Positions 24,101 to 37,347 are shown, counted from the stretch's first letter. The stretch: 64,000 bases of DNA from Neodiprion pinetum (GCF_021155775.2 NC_060235.2:36434607-36498606); one strand, 5' to 3'. Numbers and translations are program-made. Notes: generated from the sequence alone by a model not told the origin.

Positions 24101-25441
24101 TTGTTAATTTTTCAGGAATGGGCTGTTGACGTCACGGCATACGATCACGACAGGTACGCCAATCACACGGAGTTATGCACGCTCAGAGTTCCTTTGAAAG
24201 AAGTGAAGAAGTTATTGACCAGCCCGGAAATTCATTTGCTTAATTACAAAATGAAGCGGTCGAGCAAGGTGTGTGTAACAACCGCGTTAGATCCGTCGAT
24301 CCTTGACCGCCGAACAGACCCGTTAAAGTGCTGTATAAGTTGTCCTACTTCGATCCTCGTCTCCATATTTTATTTCGGGATCTGACTGCGTTCCAGTTGA
24401 ACGGTCGAACAGGTTCGCAACGAGGGACTTTTGACCTCGTTCTCAATAATTTCCTGTCCTTTATTACTACGTAGAAAAATTAAATCAATAAAAAATAAAT
24501 GCGCGAACAAAACAGTTGTAATGATCGATGTAATTAATGCAGTCAGCACGTGGTTCGGCGGTCAAAAATACGTCGCAGCTACTAAAAATATTTCATGATA
24601 TTTCCGGTTTAACATCTATGTTTAATAGCTACCGTATAATCTTTTCTTTTAGGAATTCGGTAACATCTTGCTGGGAATAAGTTACCTGCCAACTGCGCAG
24701 AGATTAACGATTAACGTTGCAAGGCTCGCTAACGTTAAATTCGCACCAACCGTACCGACGTTAAATGATTTCAGTGAGTGTCAAGCTTTAATAAACTAAA
24801 CTAATATATTATCGTATAATCGTCATTTAAGTATTAATAACGTAACGATAAATTCTGGCAACAATTCAAGCGCGCCGAAGTTTAATTGACCCTCTCGCAT
24901 TGCAGATCCGTACGTACGGATATTAATGCTTAATGGAAAGACGGGGCGGAAGATGAAAAAGAAGAAGACGAAATTCTTGCGAGCAGCTGCTCAGCCCGAA
25001 TTCAATGAAACGTTAACGTTCGACTTGACCTTTGCTCAGCTCGAAACTATTCAATTTCTCGTTGCTGTTTGGAGCAAGGTGACGTATCGCGTTCTAAATA
25101 CACGCATGAAATATCAAAAATTCAGCCAATAAAACCGCTACATACAGCATACGGATCTATGAAAAATTAGGCAATTATTTACAGGACTGAATATACGATG
25201 GGTAAAAAATGGTCTCACATTCTCATTCTATTTATTCCAGAATATAATCGCAGAGGAAAACAGCAGCGAGCAGCACAGCGACAGCGAAGAATCGATAAAT
25301 TCCTATAAAAAATCCAAAGACGTTTGCATAGGAAAAGTAGCCATAGGAAAGGGGGCGAGAGGTGCAACGGAGAAGGCCCACTGGTTTGCCGTTTTACAAA
25401 ACCCAAGAAAAATTGTCACGGTTTGGCACACGCTAAAGTAG
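21112..25441 (+). CDS. Synaptotagmin-family protein, divergent, probably calcium-independent (8 exons, 403 aa)
   Basis: Coding exons: 21112-21253, 22335-22426, 23464-23595, 23672-23869, 24116-24268, 24653-24773, 24906-25078 and 25241-25441 (TAG). A TGA lies immediately before the ATG, so the start is firm. Residues 13-34 form one membrane segment, followed by Cys/Arg-rich juxtamembrane sequence (C32, C38, C43, then VRKRR), typical of synaptotagmins. C2A spans about 99-235 (LTMSLQYLPA; LEPYVAV; YDHDRYANH). C2B spans about 240-403: ILLGISYLPTAQRLTINV, NPYVRI, GRKMKKKKTK (polybasic), then the family end HWFAVLQNPRKIVTVWHTLK with the WHxL motif. Expected calcium ligands are altered: E137 and N280 replace the DPY aspartates, and the C2B top loop is a Ser/Glu-rich insert. 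Length is normal for the family. The role inferred is membrane trafficking without calcium sensing. It is closest in style to Syt12 or insect Syt-alpha/beta types, but the subtype is not settled. The intron after 23869 starts GC. Confidence 0.88.
22679..22720 (+). repeat. (GA)n / poly(T) low-complexity tract in synaptotagmin intron
   Basis: A GAGAGA run of about 30 bases is followed directly by 11 T. It is a simple repeat in the intron between coding exons 2 and 3. Confidence 0.8.
23088..23394. mobile_element. piggyBac-like MITE in synaptotagmin intron 2
   Basis: TTAA at 23084-23087 is followed by GGGGGAAGGCCACTG. The right end reads CCATTGCCTTCCCCC followed by TTAA at 23395-23398. The GGGGGAAGGC/GCCTTCCCCC termini are exact inverted repeats, and the TTAA duplication is the piggyBac hallmark. 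The 307 bp interior is AT-rich and has no transposase frame, so it is a non-autonomous copy. Confidence 0.7.
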
Positions 25442-25467
25442 AATGTATAATCTGTAAATAATGTTAA

Positions 25468-25473
25468 AATAAA
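25468..25473 (+). terminator. Poly(A) signal for the synaptotagmin gene
   Basis: AATAAA lies 27 bases after the stop codon, giving a very short predicted 3'UTR. Confidence 0.5.
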
Positions 25474-25731
25474 TTGTAAAAATGGAATTCTGAAAGACTT
25501 TTTCACGCTTGCGTTGATGCCTGAAACGCAAGAATATTTTTGAATAGGTTTAATTGACCAATCGATCCATCAAAGTCCGAACACGAGTCGTAACATCCAG
25601 ATAGATACGATCTGTTAGTTTTTATTTATCTGTAAACTTGCCTCAGTTGTTTCACGCGAACCGTTTCTCAATTTATTCTCGGTTGTTTCGTGCAAAGTCG
25701 ATCTTGCATCGGAGTTGTCAGTTAAGGGGTT

Positions 25732-26357
25732 ACATGGCGTTTGAAGGGGGAAAAAAAACATGTTTTCTCTAATTTTTTTTCAATTTAATGAAAGAATTAT
25801 TTTATTAAACCTTCAAGAATATGAAAGAATAATATTTGATCAAATTTCCATCCAAAAATTTTGTAAATTCAGCCATTGAGAACTGGTTTTCGAAGAAACG
25901 AGTAATCGCGGTGGACAATATAACTCATGAAAGCTTGATGTGAAATCAAAAAACCAAATATTTTTTGTCAGTAGGTAATCATAGCTCGTGAACGTAAGAA
26001 GGATTTAGAAAAAATTGTAATTTGAATCTTTGGTAGAGTTGTATGAAAAACACTACGGTTTTTGGTTAAATCCAGACCACGTATTGCCTTGTAAAATAAG
26101 TTGTGATCAAGGAAAAAAGAATCCTTTTATCAATCACTAGCTATACACTGCATCTTGATTTCCGCTAAAGCTATTACGAGTTATCCTGTACACCGCAAGG
26201 TTACTCGTTTCTTCGAAAACCAATTTTCCAAAATTCCATTCAAATATTGTTCTTTTATAAGCTCAGAGTTTGAATAAAACAATTCTTCTACCAAATGAAA
26301 GAAGATTATAGAAAACATGTTTGTTTTTTGCCCTCTAAAACCCGCGCAGCTCCTTAA
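25732..26357. mobile_element. TTAA-flanked inverted-repeat element (piggyBac-like MITE, about 618 bp)
   Basis: The left end is TTAA then GGGGTTACATGG; the right end is CGCGCAGCTCC then TTAA (26354-26357). The arms are long imperfect inverted repeats. ACATGTTTTCTCTAAT near 25760 pairs with ATTATAGAAAACATGT near 26310, and CGAAGAAACGAGTAA near 25893 pairs with TTACTCGTTTCTTCG near 26200. There is no transposase frame. It separates the synaptotagmin 3' end from the next promoter. Confidence 0.7.
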
Positions 26358-26399
26358 TATCGTTCGTCTTCTCGCGGTCTGCCGTTTCGGCGGTTCGAA

Positions 26400-26706
26400 C
26401 GAAGGGCGCGAATCGCCATTTTGATATGACGGTTGCTCGCGTCGCCGGCAGAGGGAACGCGGATCGCGGAACGATTGGGAAGCGTATCGGGCAGGCAGGC
26501 GGACAGGCGACCGACTTCAGTCTGTTTTGTGACTTGTGAGTGCGCGCGGCTGAGTGGCGTCGTGTTATGTTTTGTGTTTTTTCTTTTGCATCATCATAAC
26601 CGCCCGTATAGTTTCGCCCCCTCCATCCAACCGTACGTGATAATTGGTGTGAGTTTTAACCCGTCGCCCTGTGAGAGACGGGATCCGATCTGATCGTCAC
26701 TGAAAC
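26400..26706 (+). promoter_or_regulatory. Probable promoter and untranslated first exon of the next + strand gene
   Basis: A sharp CpG-rich block stands between AT-rich sequences and ends GAAAC|GTGAGT at 26706/26707, a strong donor. An alternative GTGAGT donor lies near 26537. No protein frame fits, so it is read as promoter plus leader exon. The linked coding exon could be the one at 60.5 kb, with a first intron of about 33.7 kb; this link is inference from strand, order and absence of other genes. Confidence 0.4.
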
Positions 26707-27802
26707 GTGAGTATCGCAAAATTTCTCCCCCTAACGTTAATTTTACATCCATTGTGTACTTTGCCATTTCACCCGCGATCCAATCCGCTCAACGGATAAT
26801 CGCAATACGAATATGAACCGTAAACCACAGCCGTCGATCGGTCAGAGTTTACACTTCGGAATTGTTGCGCGTTTTCCACTAGCCGCTTCTGCTTGCCACT
26901 TGTTTCTCTATTGTCTCGACTGCGAGTTCGCCTCGAGCCAACCGCCGTTTATTCCCGCATCAACTGTGTATTTTCAAACGGCCGTTTGTTCCTTCTCCGG
27001 ATCTCTTAGCATCGAAACGGCGATATCGCCGGTTTCGAATCCGATTTTCGCAACGGTTGTCCGGCTTGAACCTAACTCAACCCTAACCTCATTGCGCGAC
27101 AAATGCACAATCTACGCATTGTATACCTGTAATGTATAAGCAATACAAGCATAAACTGTATGCAGATAAGAGAGCGCGATCGCGTAATCGTAACCTATAA
27201 TGAATCAGCTGACGCGTCTACGGTTGAAGCTTTGTAGGCGTGTAAGTCGAACTTCGTCGAAGCCACGCTCACATTCATTCCAACCTTCTCGTACCTACTT
27301 ACTCGACGATTTTTCGAGCTCTGCGACATGAGAGGGAAATAAAAAAAAAACCAACTCCCGGCGACTTATACCTGCTCGCTCTTTCCCTCGCGTCTAGCCT
27401 CTAGCCTTTACTTACGATTAGCCGGTTTTCGGCCGCCGATCCGCTCGCCCAGTCGCCCCGCGCTTCTTCAAAGACCTTCATGCAATGGGTTTTTACTCGC
27501 ATGTGTAGTACGACTCGTGTACAACAGATTGTCAGTGAGTACCGTTTCATTGTCGGAATGAAGAGGGGTGCGTGTTATCGGTGTGACTTGAATTAACGGA
27601 TAACAAAACACGAGCTCTTTCTTTCCTTGTCTGTAAAAAGGTAGATTGAAAGCTCCGAATGGTCTGCGTATCGACAAAACAGTGCCCGGGCAACCCGGAG
27701 CGTTATTAAAACGCCTTTTTCGACAGGACGAAAGGCGAGTGCGTTGTTTGAAAGGGCGATTATCCCGCTTTCCTACGAGTTGGTGTGATTTTATCTCTGA
27801 GA

Positions 27803-28090
27803 GACCGAAGTCAGTAACGTTAACGTAACGAAACATTGAGGGGAAAGATCGTTATTTCGCATTTTTATAGTGACATTGAATGAGACTGAAGTTAGTAACG
27901 TTATTCCAATGATTAACGTATCGGAAAATCGTTTATTCGCTGTTGCAGGAATGTCTGAAATTCAGTGAATTATAACAGGGCAAAATGTATGCATATTTTC
28001 AAAACTTAACTACTTCAAAGTCACTATAAACTTACAAAATAGTAATTTTTCACCCCAATCATTCTTCGTTACGTCAACGTTAAGTTGTCA
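27803..28090. repeat. Inverted-repeat MITE, copy 1 of a two-copy family
   Basis: The left arm has TCAGTAACGTTAACGTAACG, then AAACATTGAGGGG and TTTATAGTGAC. The right arm has GTCACTATAAA, CACCCCAATCATTCTTCG and TTACGTCAACGTTA. The arms are reverse complements over about 65 bases. A related copy lies at about 46.15-46.32 kb. Confidence 0.55.
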
Positions 28091-28932
28091 AGTTTTCCAA
28101 ATATGTATTACATATATTTTTCCACATTATAACTTACCGTATCACAGACGTTCTCGAAACTGCTAAATAACGATTTTATCCGAAACTTGAATCATTACAA
28201 CAACGTTACCAACATCAGCTTCATTTATCTCTTCTGGAAACATTTCCAAACGTTTCGTCTTTGCGCATCCTTCAATCGCGTATTAATCAACTTCATGCCA
28301 TTACTGTCAATCTTTTGTACAAATACTGTGCAGGCGCGGTAGTGAAGTGTGTCTAGGAATATATCTTACTATCGTTGTCGCTGAACAACTGTTCGATACG
28401 TAGATATACGGATCTTTGAAGGATAGCTACTTCTTACGAGACAACTACGACTGCTACTGATTTATGCTAATTACCCATCCTGCTCGCTCACGAGTGGCAG
28501 CAATTATTTTCCACCACTGTGTCGATGGCTCTTATTTTCTTTCGTATTTTTTTTCTTGATTATTTCATCCTCATTTTACCGGCACACGCACGGCATGATT
28601 GATATATCTGCACGGACCGTGGCATAACACCACCTTACGTAATTTTTATCATCCAATTACCACGGACAATCTGTGTAATCTTAGGGACAAACTAGTTTTC
28701 ACAAATCCGGGAAACTAGAGTTGCCTCGAACGAGTGTATGACTTTTTTTTCCTGCTACTTCGGGGGTTGAAGACTTTATTTGTAAGTATGAATAAAAAAG
28801 TGAGAAAGAGCGAAATAAAAATCATCCGTACGATTTAATATTCTCTGCCTAATGAAAAATTTATCTTCCGTCAAATTTGTTGGACGTGACGTTACTTCAA
28901 TGTCCCAGCAAACTGTACATTGAAGAACTTTT

Positions 28933-28963
<31 letters not shown>

Positions 28964-30947
28964 ACCTGTCCAAAAGTCGGGTTGTTTTTTGTTTTTTCAT
29001 ACAGGTGTACGCGTATGATTTATTTTGTCAATTTAAGTAGCATAGCAGGATGAAACTGCGAAATGTAATTTGAATTCATATGAAAGGCGACCTCGCAGCC
29101 TGTTGTCAAAATTATAAAAAAATCCGGAAAAAACTATTGAGTGACTCGATTGTAAAAGGCGAAAAATATGATTCGAAAAATTTCTAGAACCTCAGTCAGC
29201 GAATGCGACTTATGTTTTTGGTTTTCTATTCGAAACGCACGTCTCGAGATAAAGTTTCTGCAACATTTTCTAAGGAAAAAAAACAGCATCGTTGTACATG
29301 TAGAAAATGTTGCCAGGCAGAGGCACGTAAACTGTATAAATATTACGGGGTATTTGATCGAACCAAACGCTTTTAACGATGTCGTAAAACGTTGGTCTCC
29401 TGCTGCATGCAAGGATCGCGTGCACGCGAATTCAACCGTGCCTTATACCCCGAAAACATGTCTCGATCGATTTCCGATGAGGGAATTCGGTCCCATCGCC
29501 GAATGAACGGAGTCTACTACATCTTGTATGTTGCTGGCGTTATTGATAGTTTGTTAGATTTATCGTATGCTCACGGTCGAATGAAGGAGAGCTTGAATTT
29601 TATTAAAATATATTGAAATTTATTTTCAGCGTTATAGAATTGTACTGGAATTACAAAATTATGCATAATGCACATGAACCGATAGAGCCGTGCATTCGGT
29701 GATAAGAAGAATTCGGTTCAATGACGATGGAATAATAAGTTTTCTGTGCGCGATGCATAGTCATCGTATTACTGTTAAAACTAAATGTGCGGTTGGGGTG
29801 CAGTTTTTCTATCAAATAAACCGACGAAATTCATGTTTAAATAAAAATATCACCATTTGTTTATACTCGTGTTTTTCCTATTATTTATCGTTGAGGATAA
29901 AACCTGTCGCGGAAGAATTTTTAACGCGATGTGTGTTTCTGAATCCTTTCATCAAAGCTTGAATGTTTTAAAAATTTTTAAACAACGTTATGGAATCAGC
30001 GTGGAATTTGAATCGGCAAATCGTCGTACGTAACATACAGTTGATACGTATTATTCATTTCTTACGACGGGTCTAAACACGAGTTATGATGTAACATTGT
30101 AGCAGGTAATGTAACTGTCAAATTGAATCGGCTTTCGCTTTCGTTTCATTTTCGTTCTCATCGTGAAAACTAGCCGAAGATGGAAGGATGCCCGAAAGCT
30201 GGGTGCACGCGGTGGCAATAAGACGTGGATATTTATTAGCCCAAACGAACTGGTGCCAGTTTGTGAGACCTCACGGACGAAACTGTTACAGCGATACATC
30301 TTGCATATCTCGGCTAGGACTGAACACGGCGGTAGTTTCGACGCTCGTTTTAATAGCTAATCGGGCCACTACAAACCTACTCGCGTGTCTCTCTTCATTT
30401 CTCTTCTATTTTTCTTCATTCCTCTCCTCTCGTCCATAACCTTTGGACGACACGAACGAGACGCTCTGCGGCACTCTACTCTAGTCCATCGCTAAAAAAT
30501 ACCTAGCGTTGTAGAGATACCCAACGACGGTCGTTGAAATAAAAATAGCGTTGCCACGTTGAATATAAATAAGAGAGAGAGAGAGAAATAAGGCCCTCTT
30601 AAAATACACGCTGCTTCTCTTCTTTTCTTTTCTCATCTCTTTTCTTTGAGACGCGATGCAGCGTCCGTATGTTTGTCTATACTCACCCGGATTGACACGT
30701 CTCGTCAAACTCTTTGACTATCTTTCCTTCACCCTCGATTTACGGCATAAGTGCTGATTTTTAATAAATCAAGCCCACTTCCTCGTACCTACATCAAATT
30801 CGATTTTACATGTAAGGAATTTTCTGTCAAGATTATTTTCAGTAATCAATTTATCAGTCATTGAATCGGCTCTTTTGCTTGCACTATATGTTCCGGTTTA
30901 ATGGGGCGGGTGTGAGATTCCGAATTTGAGAAGTTTCGAAGGTACCA

Positions 30948-31359
30948 AGTTCCGAAATTATTCGGTGGCGAAACTTGAAGTAGAATAAATCAAACTTTGA
31001 CCAAACATCAAAGTTTCGAAAAGGAAGATTTTCAGTTCTGTAAATTTCTTGCTTGGTGAAATTTCACCACTTTGATCGTTCTTTGTTTTGGATTTTCGAT
31101 ACATATTTTCATTTCGGAATCCTGGTTATTCTGTTTTTCGGTTTTTCTGATTCTTTACACCCACTCGGAGAACAATATACGCTGTGTGAATATACTTCAA
31201 TTTTTGAAATTTTACTCTATCGAAACTTTATTGAATTTGAATTTTCGGAATCTTGCATTTCGGAAGTTTGAGTCGTCGACTTCCCGACCATTCGAAACTT
31301 CGTCGTTTCTTCAAAGTTTGATTTCTTTACTTCAAGTTTCGACATGAAATAATTCGGAA
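30948..31359. repeat. Inverted-repeat element with arms of about 70 bp
   Basis: The left arm at 30948-31020 contains TTCCGAAATTATTCGG, GCGAAACTTGAAGTA and AAAGTTTCGAA. The right arm at 31291-31359 contains the reverse complements TTCGAAACTT, TACTTCAAGTTTCG and AATAATTCGGAA. The spacer of about 270 bases is rich in TTTCGG motifs. Outer flanks may extend it by 30-40 bases. Confidence 0.55.
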
Positions 31360-33261
31360 TTAGGCGCTCTCGTAACTTCAACCCCGTCCCGGTTTCATTA
31401 GGGATCGAATTTTTTTTCTTAATTAAACCAGCTAAATTAGACGAGGAAACCGTATTTCGTACGGGCTGATAAACCTTCCAGGACGGTGATTAGGAAATGC
31501 AAACGATACAGGGAGGCGACGAGCTCGCCGTTCTTTATACCGTGTAATCCTAGCTCAACTCCTGAGTGATCATCTTGTCGAGAGATGATACGCATCGTCA
31601 TCTAGCTGGTAAGTGAAACCTCTGCTGTATCGCGGATCGTAGTTATTAACGATTGATCTACTTTCTTGCCAAAATCCGCACAAACTGTACAACTTCCAGC
31701 AAGCCGTCATCTCTAGGCTTGGTTAATCGTCTTTCAACCGTTACCAATCGTTTCTTGTGTCGTGGAAACGTAGGTACGTCATGATTTATTATTTGCTTGC
31801 TGCGCCAGGAATCAGGAAACCGTTGTATCACGGAACCGGCGGATTATCCGAGAAGGCCGAAAGTGGCGAGAAAATTCATTCGTGAAATTCGTTCATGAAT
31901 TTGTATGAGGTTAAGATATTGCGATATTACTTCGATTTTGTACTTGTGGTTTTTTTTTTTTTTTTTTTCTCTCTTTTTACTATTTAATCAATTTAATCGT
32001 ACGTTTGCATCGTACGGAGATGATAAGTATTATAAGCGTATCGTACGTACGTATAGTCTTGATTCTTGTTCATCGATTATTATGAAAAAAAAAAAACCAA
32101 GCCAAAAATGGTGATGTGGGTATAGTGGGACGACAGCGAAGAAGAGGAAGTGACAATTTTGTGGTTTTTATTTTGTTATCGCTGCCTCCAGACGGTAATG
32201 ATTTAAACGGAAAAGCGGTTTCACCTCATGCGGGCGGTGCGGGGTTTTTCTTTTTCTTTTCTTATTCTGATAAAGACGTTGCACCATCACCGCTCATCAA
32301 CGAGGAATTACGAGTTTGCATTGCGTCGGTAATGAGACGACGATGTTTTACACCTATAATGTAGCTGCTGCTGTTGATGGAAGGAGTCGAGAGGGAATCG
32401 AGTTGCAAACGACTAAGAGGTTAGAGGAGACGGAGGTAGAGGTGGAGGTGAAGACGGAGATGGATACCACGGACACAGCTTCTACGCGTCTCGTTTTACG
32501 CAATTGCGTCATCTCACCTCTTCTTCTTCTCTCTCGCGGAGTTCGCCGCTTCCAGTTTGTGCTGCTTATCCTCAAAACGCTCCCTCGAATTCAATTCGAT
32601 CTAGTAGCAGCCTGAGAGGCATCGTATGAGATAGCTGAGGCAGAAGCCGAGTGTGTACAAATGTTGATATTATTTGTGGAAAAACATTGTTAGATTATTT
32701 CTGTATTGTAAAGGGAGAATTATCGTGCCGTTAAAGTTGGTAACGTTTACGTACAACGGAATATTGGAACAAATATCACCATTTCGCGACTTTGGAACGA
32801 CTTTGAAGCCCAGTTATTCCACGTGTGTTTCTCAAATATTAGTCGGCAGTTCTTGCGGTGAGAATTTAAAAACTGCGAAGTAACGACCGTCAATTTTACG
32901 TGAAGAAAATTTAGGTGTCTTTTTTACATTAACGTTAGAAATTTTAAACACTCGATGGAAAAGAAATTCATACTCCGATATTATCTCTTACCGTACACGT
33001 TATATACGTATTGTGATACTCATCCAGTGTCTGTTACGAGTGATACAATCGACTTATTTATACCACCTCGTTGATTGTTGAGAGGAGAATAGAACCGTGG
33101 TATCGGTTATGCCTTACGCCTTATACCTTGAGAATGCACGCTTATAGGTGATTTGACTCGCCTACGATGGTGTTTCGGTTCGTTTCGAGGTAATAATCTA
33201 CACACGAAAAGGATCCCTCGAGGACGAGTGTGTGAACGGCATGCATGAATAACTCTGTACG

Positions 33262-33336
33262 ATGTCCACCGGCAGCAGCTCCGCAGGAGCAGGATGGAGG
33301 AGGAAAACCTTAGGGCGATGCATACTTGAGCATCAG
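33262..33336 (+). CDS. Candidate alternative first coding exon (25 codons)
   Basis: An ATG opens a frame with coding-type composition, MSTGSSSAGAGWRRKT then LGRCILEHQ. It ends CAG|GTATAC at 33336, in phase 0. If the donor is not used the frame stops 13 codons later. It could be an alternative start for the gene whose later exon lies at 60.4 kb, or noise. No acceptor or promoter motif supports it independently. Confidence 0.2.
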
Positions 33337-34205
33337 GTATACACGCCTCATCGTGCCTGGAGCAGGTTCATTCAGTAAAGAAGCCACAAAAGGTTGTTGC
33401 AGCAGACCTGCGAGGTACTTCATACCTGACAAGGCTCGCCAAGGCACCTGCCTAGTCGCTCTTACCACTCTCATCCACTCGGTATTTTTTCCAACGGTGA
33501 CCGATCGTCGTGTCCCTTCGAATGACGGGAATATACGTTGTAATATTATGCACGTACGTGTATGTGTGCTTGCCTATTTTTCCCACAAACCTCGGAAGAG
33601 TCTGACAATGAGAAGAGGATTCGACGGTTTTTTACATTTTCGACAACTTGCGGCAAAGGCGGGGAAAATTTTTGAAGACGAGAAATCACGTTCGTACAAG
33701 TTATTATTTTGTAATATTCGAATGGCTGAAGGAGTTGGCTTTTCGATATATGAGTATATTTTTTCTCTTTTATCGTGGTTTGCTAAATTTCCGACATTCC
33801 TAAAGATGAAAATTAACGATTTTTCCTAATCATGTATTGTCGCAGTAACGTTAACAATTTAATCTTCGTATAAATTTTGATTTATTGCTTCAAAATTGAT
33901 GGTCGTATCAAGTCGCGTGTTTGAAATTCTCCGGCATCAAATTTCTCTCACAAACAACGCGTTTCAGAATTCATTCTCTGTTATTTATTCCGATAACGAG
34001 TGTGAGAAATTGAATTTTGACGATATACCTGATGGAAACTTGTTCTAAAGAAAGAAAAAAAAAACCAAAAAAATAAAACAAAAGACGAACAAAGCAGCAA
34101 GTTTTTTGCGGTTTCGCATATCGGTATCGCGCTGTAACCGATTTCAAGGTACGGCATATGTATGCTAGATGACATTGTGCGGGTAACAGGACTAACTAAT
34201 TCCAT

Positions 34206-34230
34206 CCTGCCTGCCTGCCTGCCTGCCTGC
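34206..34230 (+). repeat. (CCTG)n tetranucleotide repeat
   Basis: Six tandem CTGC/CCTG units in otherwise AT-rich sequence. Confidence 0.85.
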
Positions 34231-35630
34231 GTGCAAACCAAGGCTGTGCCACGTCTTGCCGTAAACAATGAAATCGCATGGAATATGTGTAATACTTACT
34301 TTTGTGACGACAATGTAATTGCGCTCTGTTATTTGCCTGCTTGGAGAGGTACTTCCGCCTTAACCTTCCTTCATTCAACGATCAGCTTGTATTACTTCCG
34401 TCTGCGGTTCGACCTTTCAAAAACAGAAAGAACGCCGCAGAGGTTTTTTTTTTTTTATTATTTTTTTTTTTATTTCGGTAGAATCTTACACCAGGTTAAA
34501 AGTTTTCCTCTCTCGAAGTTCACAGAAATAAACTTTGCTAAATTTATATTTCGTTGAAATTTATCTTATCACGATTGAGCGTATGCGATTACTGCTGTAA
34601 TCGCGAAATGGAAGAGGAAATTTCTCATCTCCAACTTGATCGCTGCATCCGGAGATTCATTGATATGTAAAATTTAACCAGTGTTTATATAACGTGCGTA
34701 TTGCAATTACGTCTTACACGCGAGACGATTAATTCCATTTATCCATCCGCAAGGATTTTACAGATGTGCTTGTAACGATTCCACTGAATTTTTTTTTCTA
34801 TCAAGATAAGGAGATACGTACGTACGTACGTACAAATCGTTTAATCTTTCGATGACGTTACCTGTCCATAAACGATCGGCGTTTCCGTTATCGTTAAAAC
34901 TCGTGCAAAAACTTGGCCAAATTTGAAACCCTCATATATTTATACTCTCTCTGTTGTATAATATACACGTCCGTATATCTTTATACATATACGTAAGTAT
35001 AGGCAATCATATTATATACATATATAGGCGCGATATTCTCAAACCAAATAGGCACATACCTATATCATATATCCTCGCGGTGTAATTATTACGTCCGTAC
35101 AAATGCCCCGGCTTTATAATCCTAAAGTTTAGACACGCTTGTGCGCGTGCTTGTGCCTGGATAGATTATCCACACTCTTTCACTCTTGCTAACCAAGTCG
35201 GATACGTAATAGTGTGTGTGTGTGTAAAGGTGAACTGCGATCGCTGTGCAGTTTCTTCTTTCTCTTTTTCTATAATTCTTTACTATTTTTTATTTATGTT
35301 TTTTATTCTCAGATTTTTATTACTCCTTACGCGACTCTCGCGTGTGCCTATACATGTATGTGTACGTGTATACACGTAAGTAGTATTACGCTATATTTGT
35401 ACAACTTATATCGAGAATCAGGGTCATGTCGATATTCTACCTTAACTATGCTACGTACACTTATTTATACCTTATGCCGCATTGAACGACGATTTTCTTG
35501 TCTCTTTGAGCGTTGCTGAATCCGTTTAGTGCGGTGGTGGTGGTTTCTTTTTTTTCTTTACTTTTGTGCCAATATTTGACGTTTGAGTAAACGATATTGT
35601 TTATTTTATTCTTCTATACTTGCCTTTTTA

Positions 35631-35785
<155 letters not shown>

Positions 35786-37307
35786 TCTTTACGAGTGCTG
35801 CTGCAGTATCTGAGGCTTGAGAAATCGCCTTCTCGCAGCCGTACGTCGATTGAATTTTAAACTTTTGGTCTTCACCTTCGTAGTAGTGCTTAAACGTTGC
35901 GTGTACGACCGTACACTTACCGGGATTACCAAACTACGCACAGTTTTCTTTTTCTATTTCTATTTTTTAACAGACAAAAATTGGTAACTTTAATCTCACA
36001 GAGAGAGATTTGTCTCGTTTTGCTCGTCGATGTGATTTCCAAATCGGGCAAACAAAGTTTCTTGATATTCACGCGTTTGCGCTTTATTCTTTCTATTCGG
36101 GTATACTTATTTTCGTCTGATTATTTTACTGCGGATTCTCTTTGCTGTTACCTAAGCATTACGCAATATGACCGACTGATTCTGTGGTATAATATATGCA
36201 TAGGAATACCTTGGCCAACTCGACTAGGCTTCGCGGTCCTGGCGTGTGCTTCCTATTTTCTTTTCTTTTTTTTCTTTAAATTCTTTTTTAGAAAGCAGAT
36301 TAAAAAATACAATTCACTCATTTGGAACCGATGAATGGCAGTACCGTGACGGACCGTCGCGTCCTCGCGTTGTTGCTAATAATACGCCACTTTTTCTACA
36401 ACGATATCGCGTATAGAATTGATTAATTAATCATTCGAAGAACGTGAGAAAGGAATAATATCAATTCCTTTTACCAACAGTTCAAAGATGCGAGAAGAAT
36501 GAAAAATAAAATACAATGCAGCTGTAAGTAAAGAACAAGTATATTGACATCGAGTGTATTATAAGATGACGGTTGCAGATTAAATACGTACGTCATGTTT
36601 TGATAAGATTTCATTCAGAATATTTTTAATTCGCTGTTATTTAAATACAAAATTAAATCATTGGGTCTGGAAAGTGATGGAATGCTTAAAACAACTCACA
36701 ATTAAATTACAGATAATCATCGCGTCTTTTAATATGACCATGCATACATTTTTATCCATCTAGCGGATAATTTTTCATCTAGAAAAATGAATAATTATCA
36801 ATAAATATACCAAATTAATCAAATTTTGGAAATTATTATTATCTTCAAATTAGTCAAATAAATGTTAAAAAAAGAGAAAAAAAATAGTTTCCACTTCCTG
36901 ATTTGGCCTCAAATGATCGCCTTTGATCGAAGAAGTTTTGAGGCTTTTTCTTTTTTTTTTAATTTATAAAAATATATCGGCTGGAGAGAAAAATCTGGAA
37001 TAATTCAGGCGTGCTATTCGGTGTTAGGAGGATCGTTTACAAAATTATGAACGTAGTTAAAAATTTTGAGGGAAAATCATTTGTCGAGTCGCGTAGAATA
37101 CTTCGTACGCATACATATTCTGCCCTCATAATAACAGCTTTTGTTGTTGACTTGATAAAACGCGATGCATGAAAGGCACAGCACGGATGCAAAATCTGCA
37201 TGCGGATGCATCGATGCGTTGAATAACATGCAAATTTTTTTTTTCTACGGGATCTTCCGTTAATGAATATTCAAAATTATGCATTCCTAATTTTTCTTAT
37301 ACATATG

Positions 37308-37310
<3 letters not shown>

Positions 37311-37347
<37 letters not shown>
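37311..37347 (+). repeat. (TA)n microsatellite
   Basis: About 18 TA units within an AT-rich block. Shorter TA runs occur at 40567-40583 and 42896-42922. Confidence 0.85.

Noticed and set aside
32316..32615. 99-codon frame with a VEVEVK run
   Set aside because: The run comes from a GGAGGT-type simple repeat; there is no domain or splice context.
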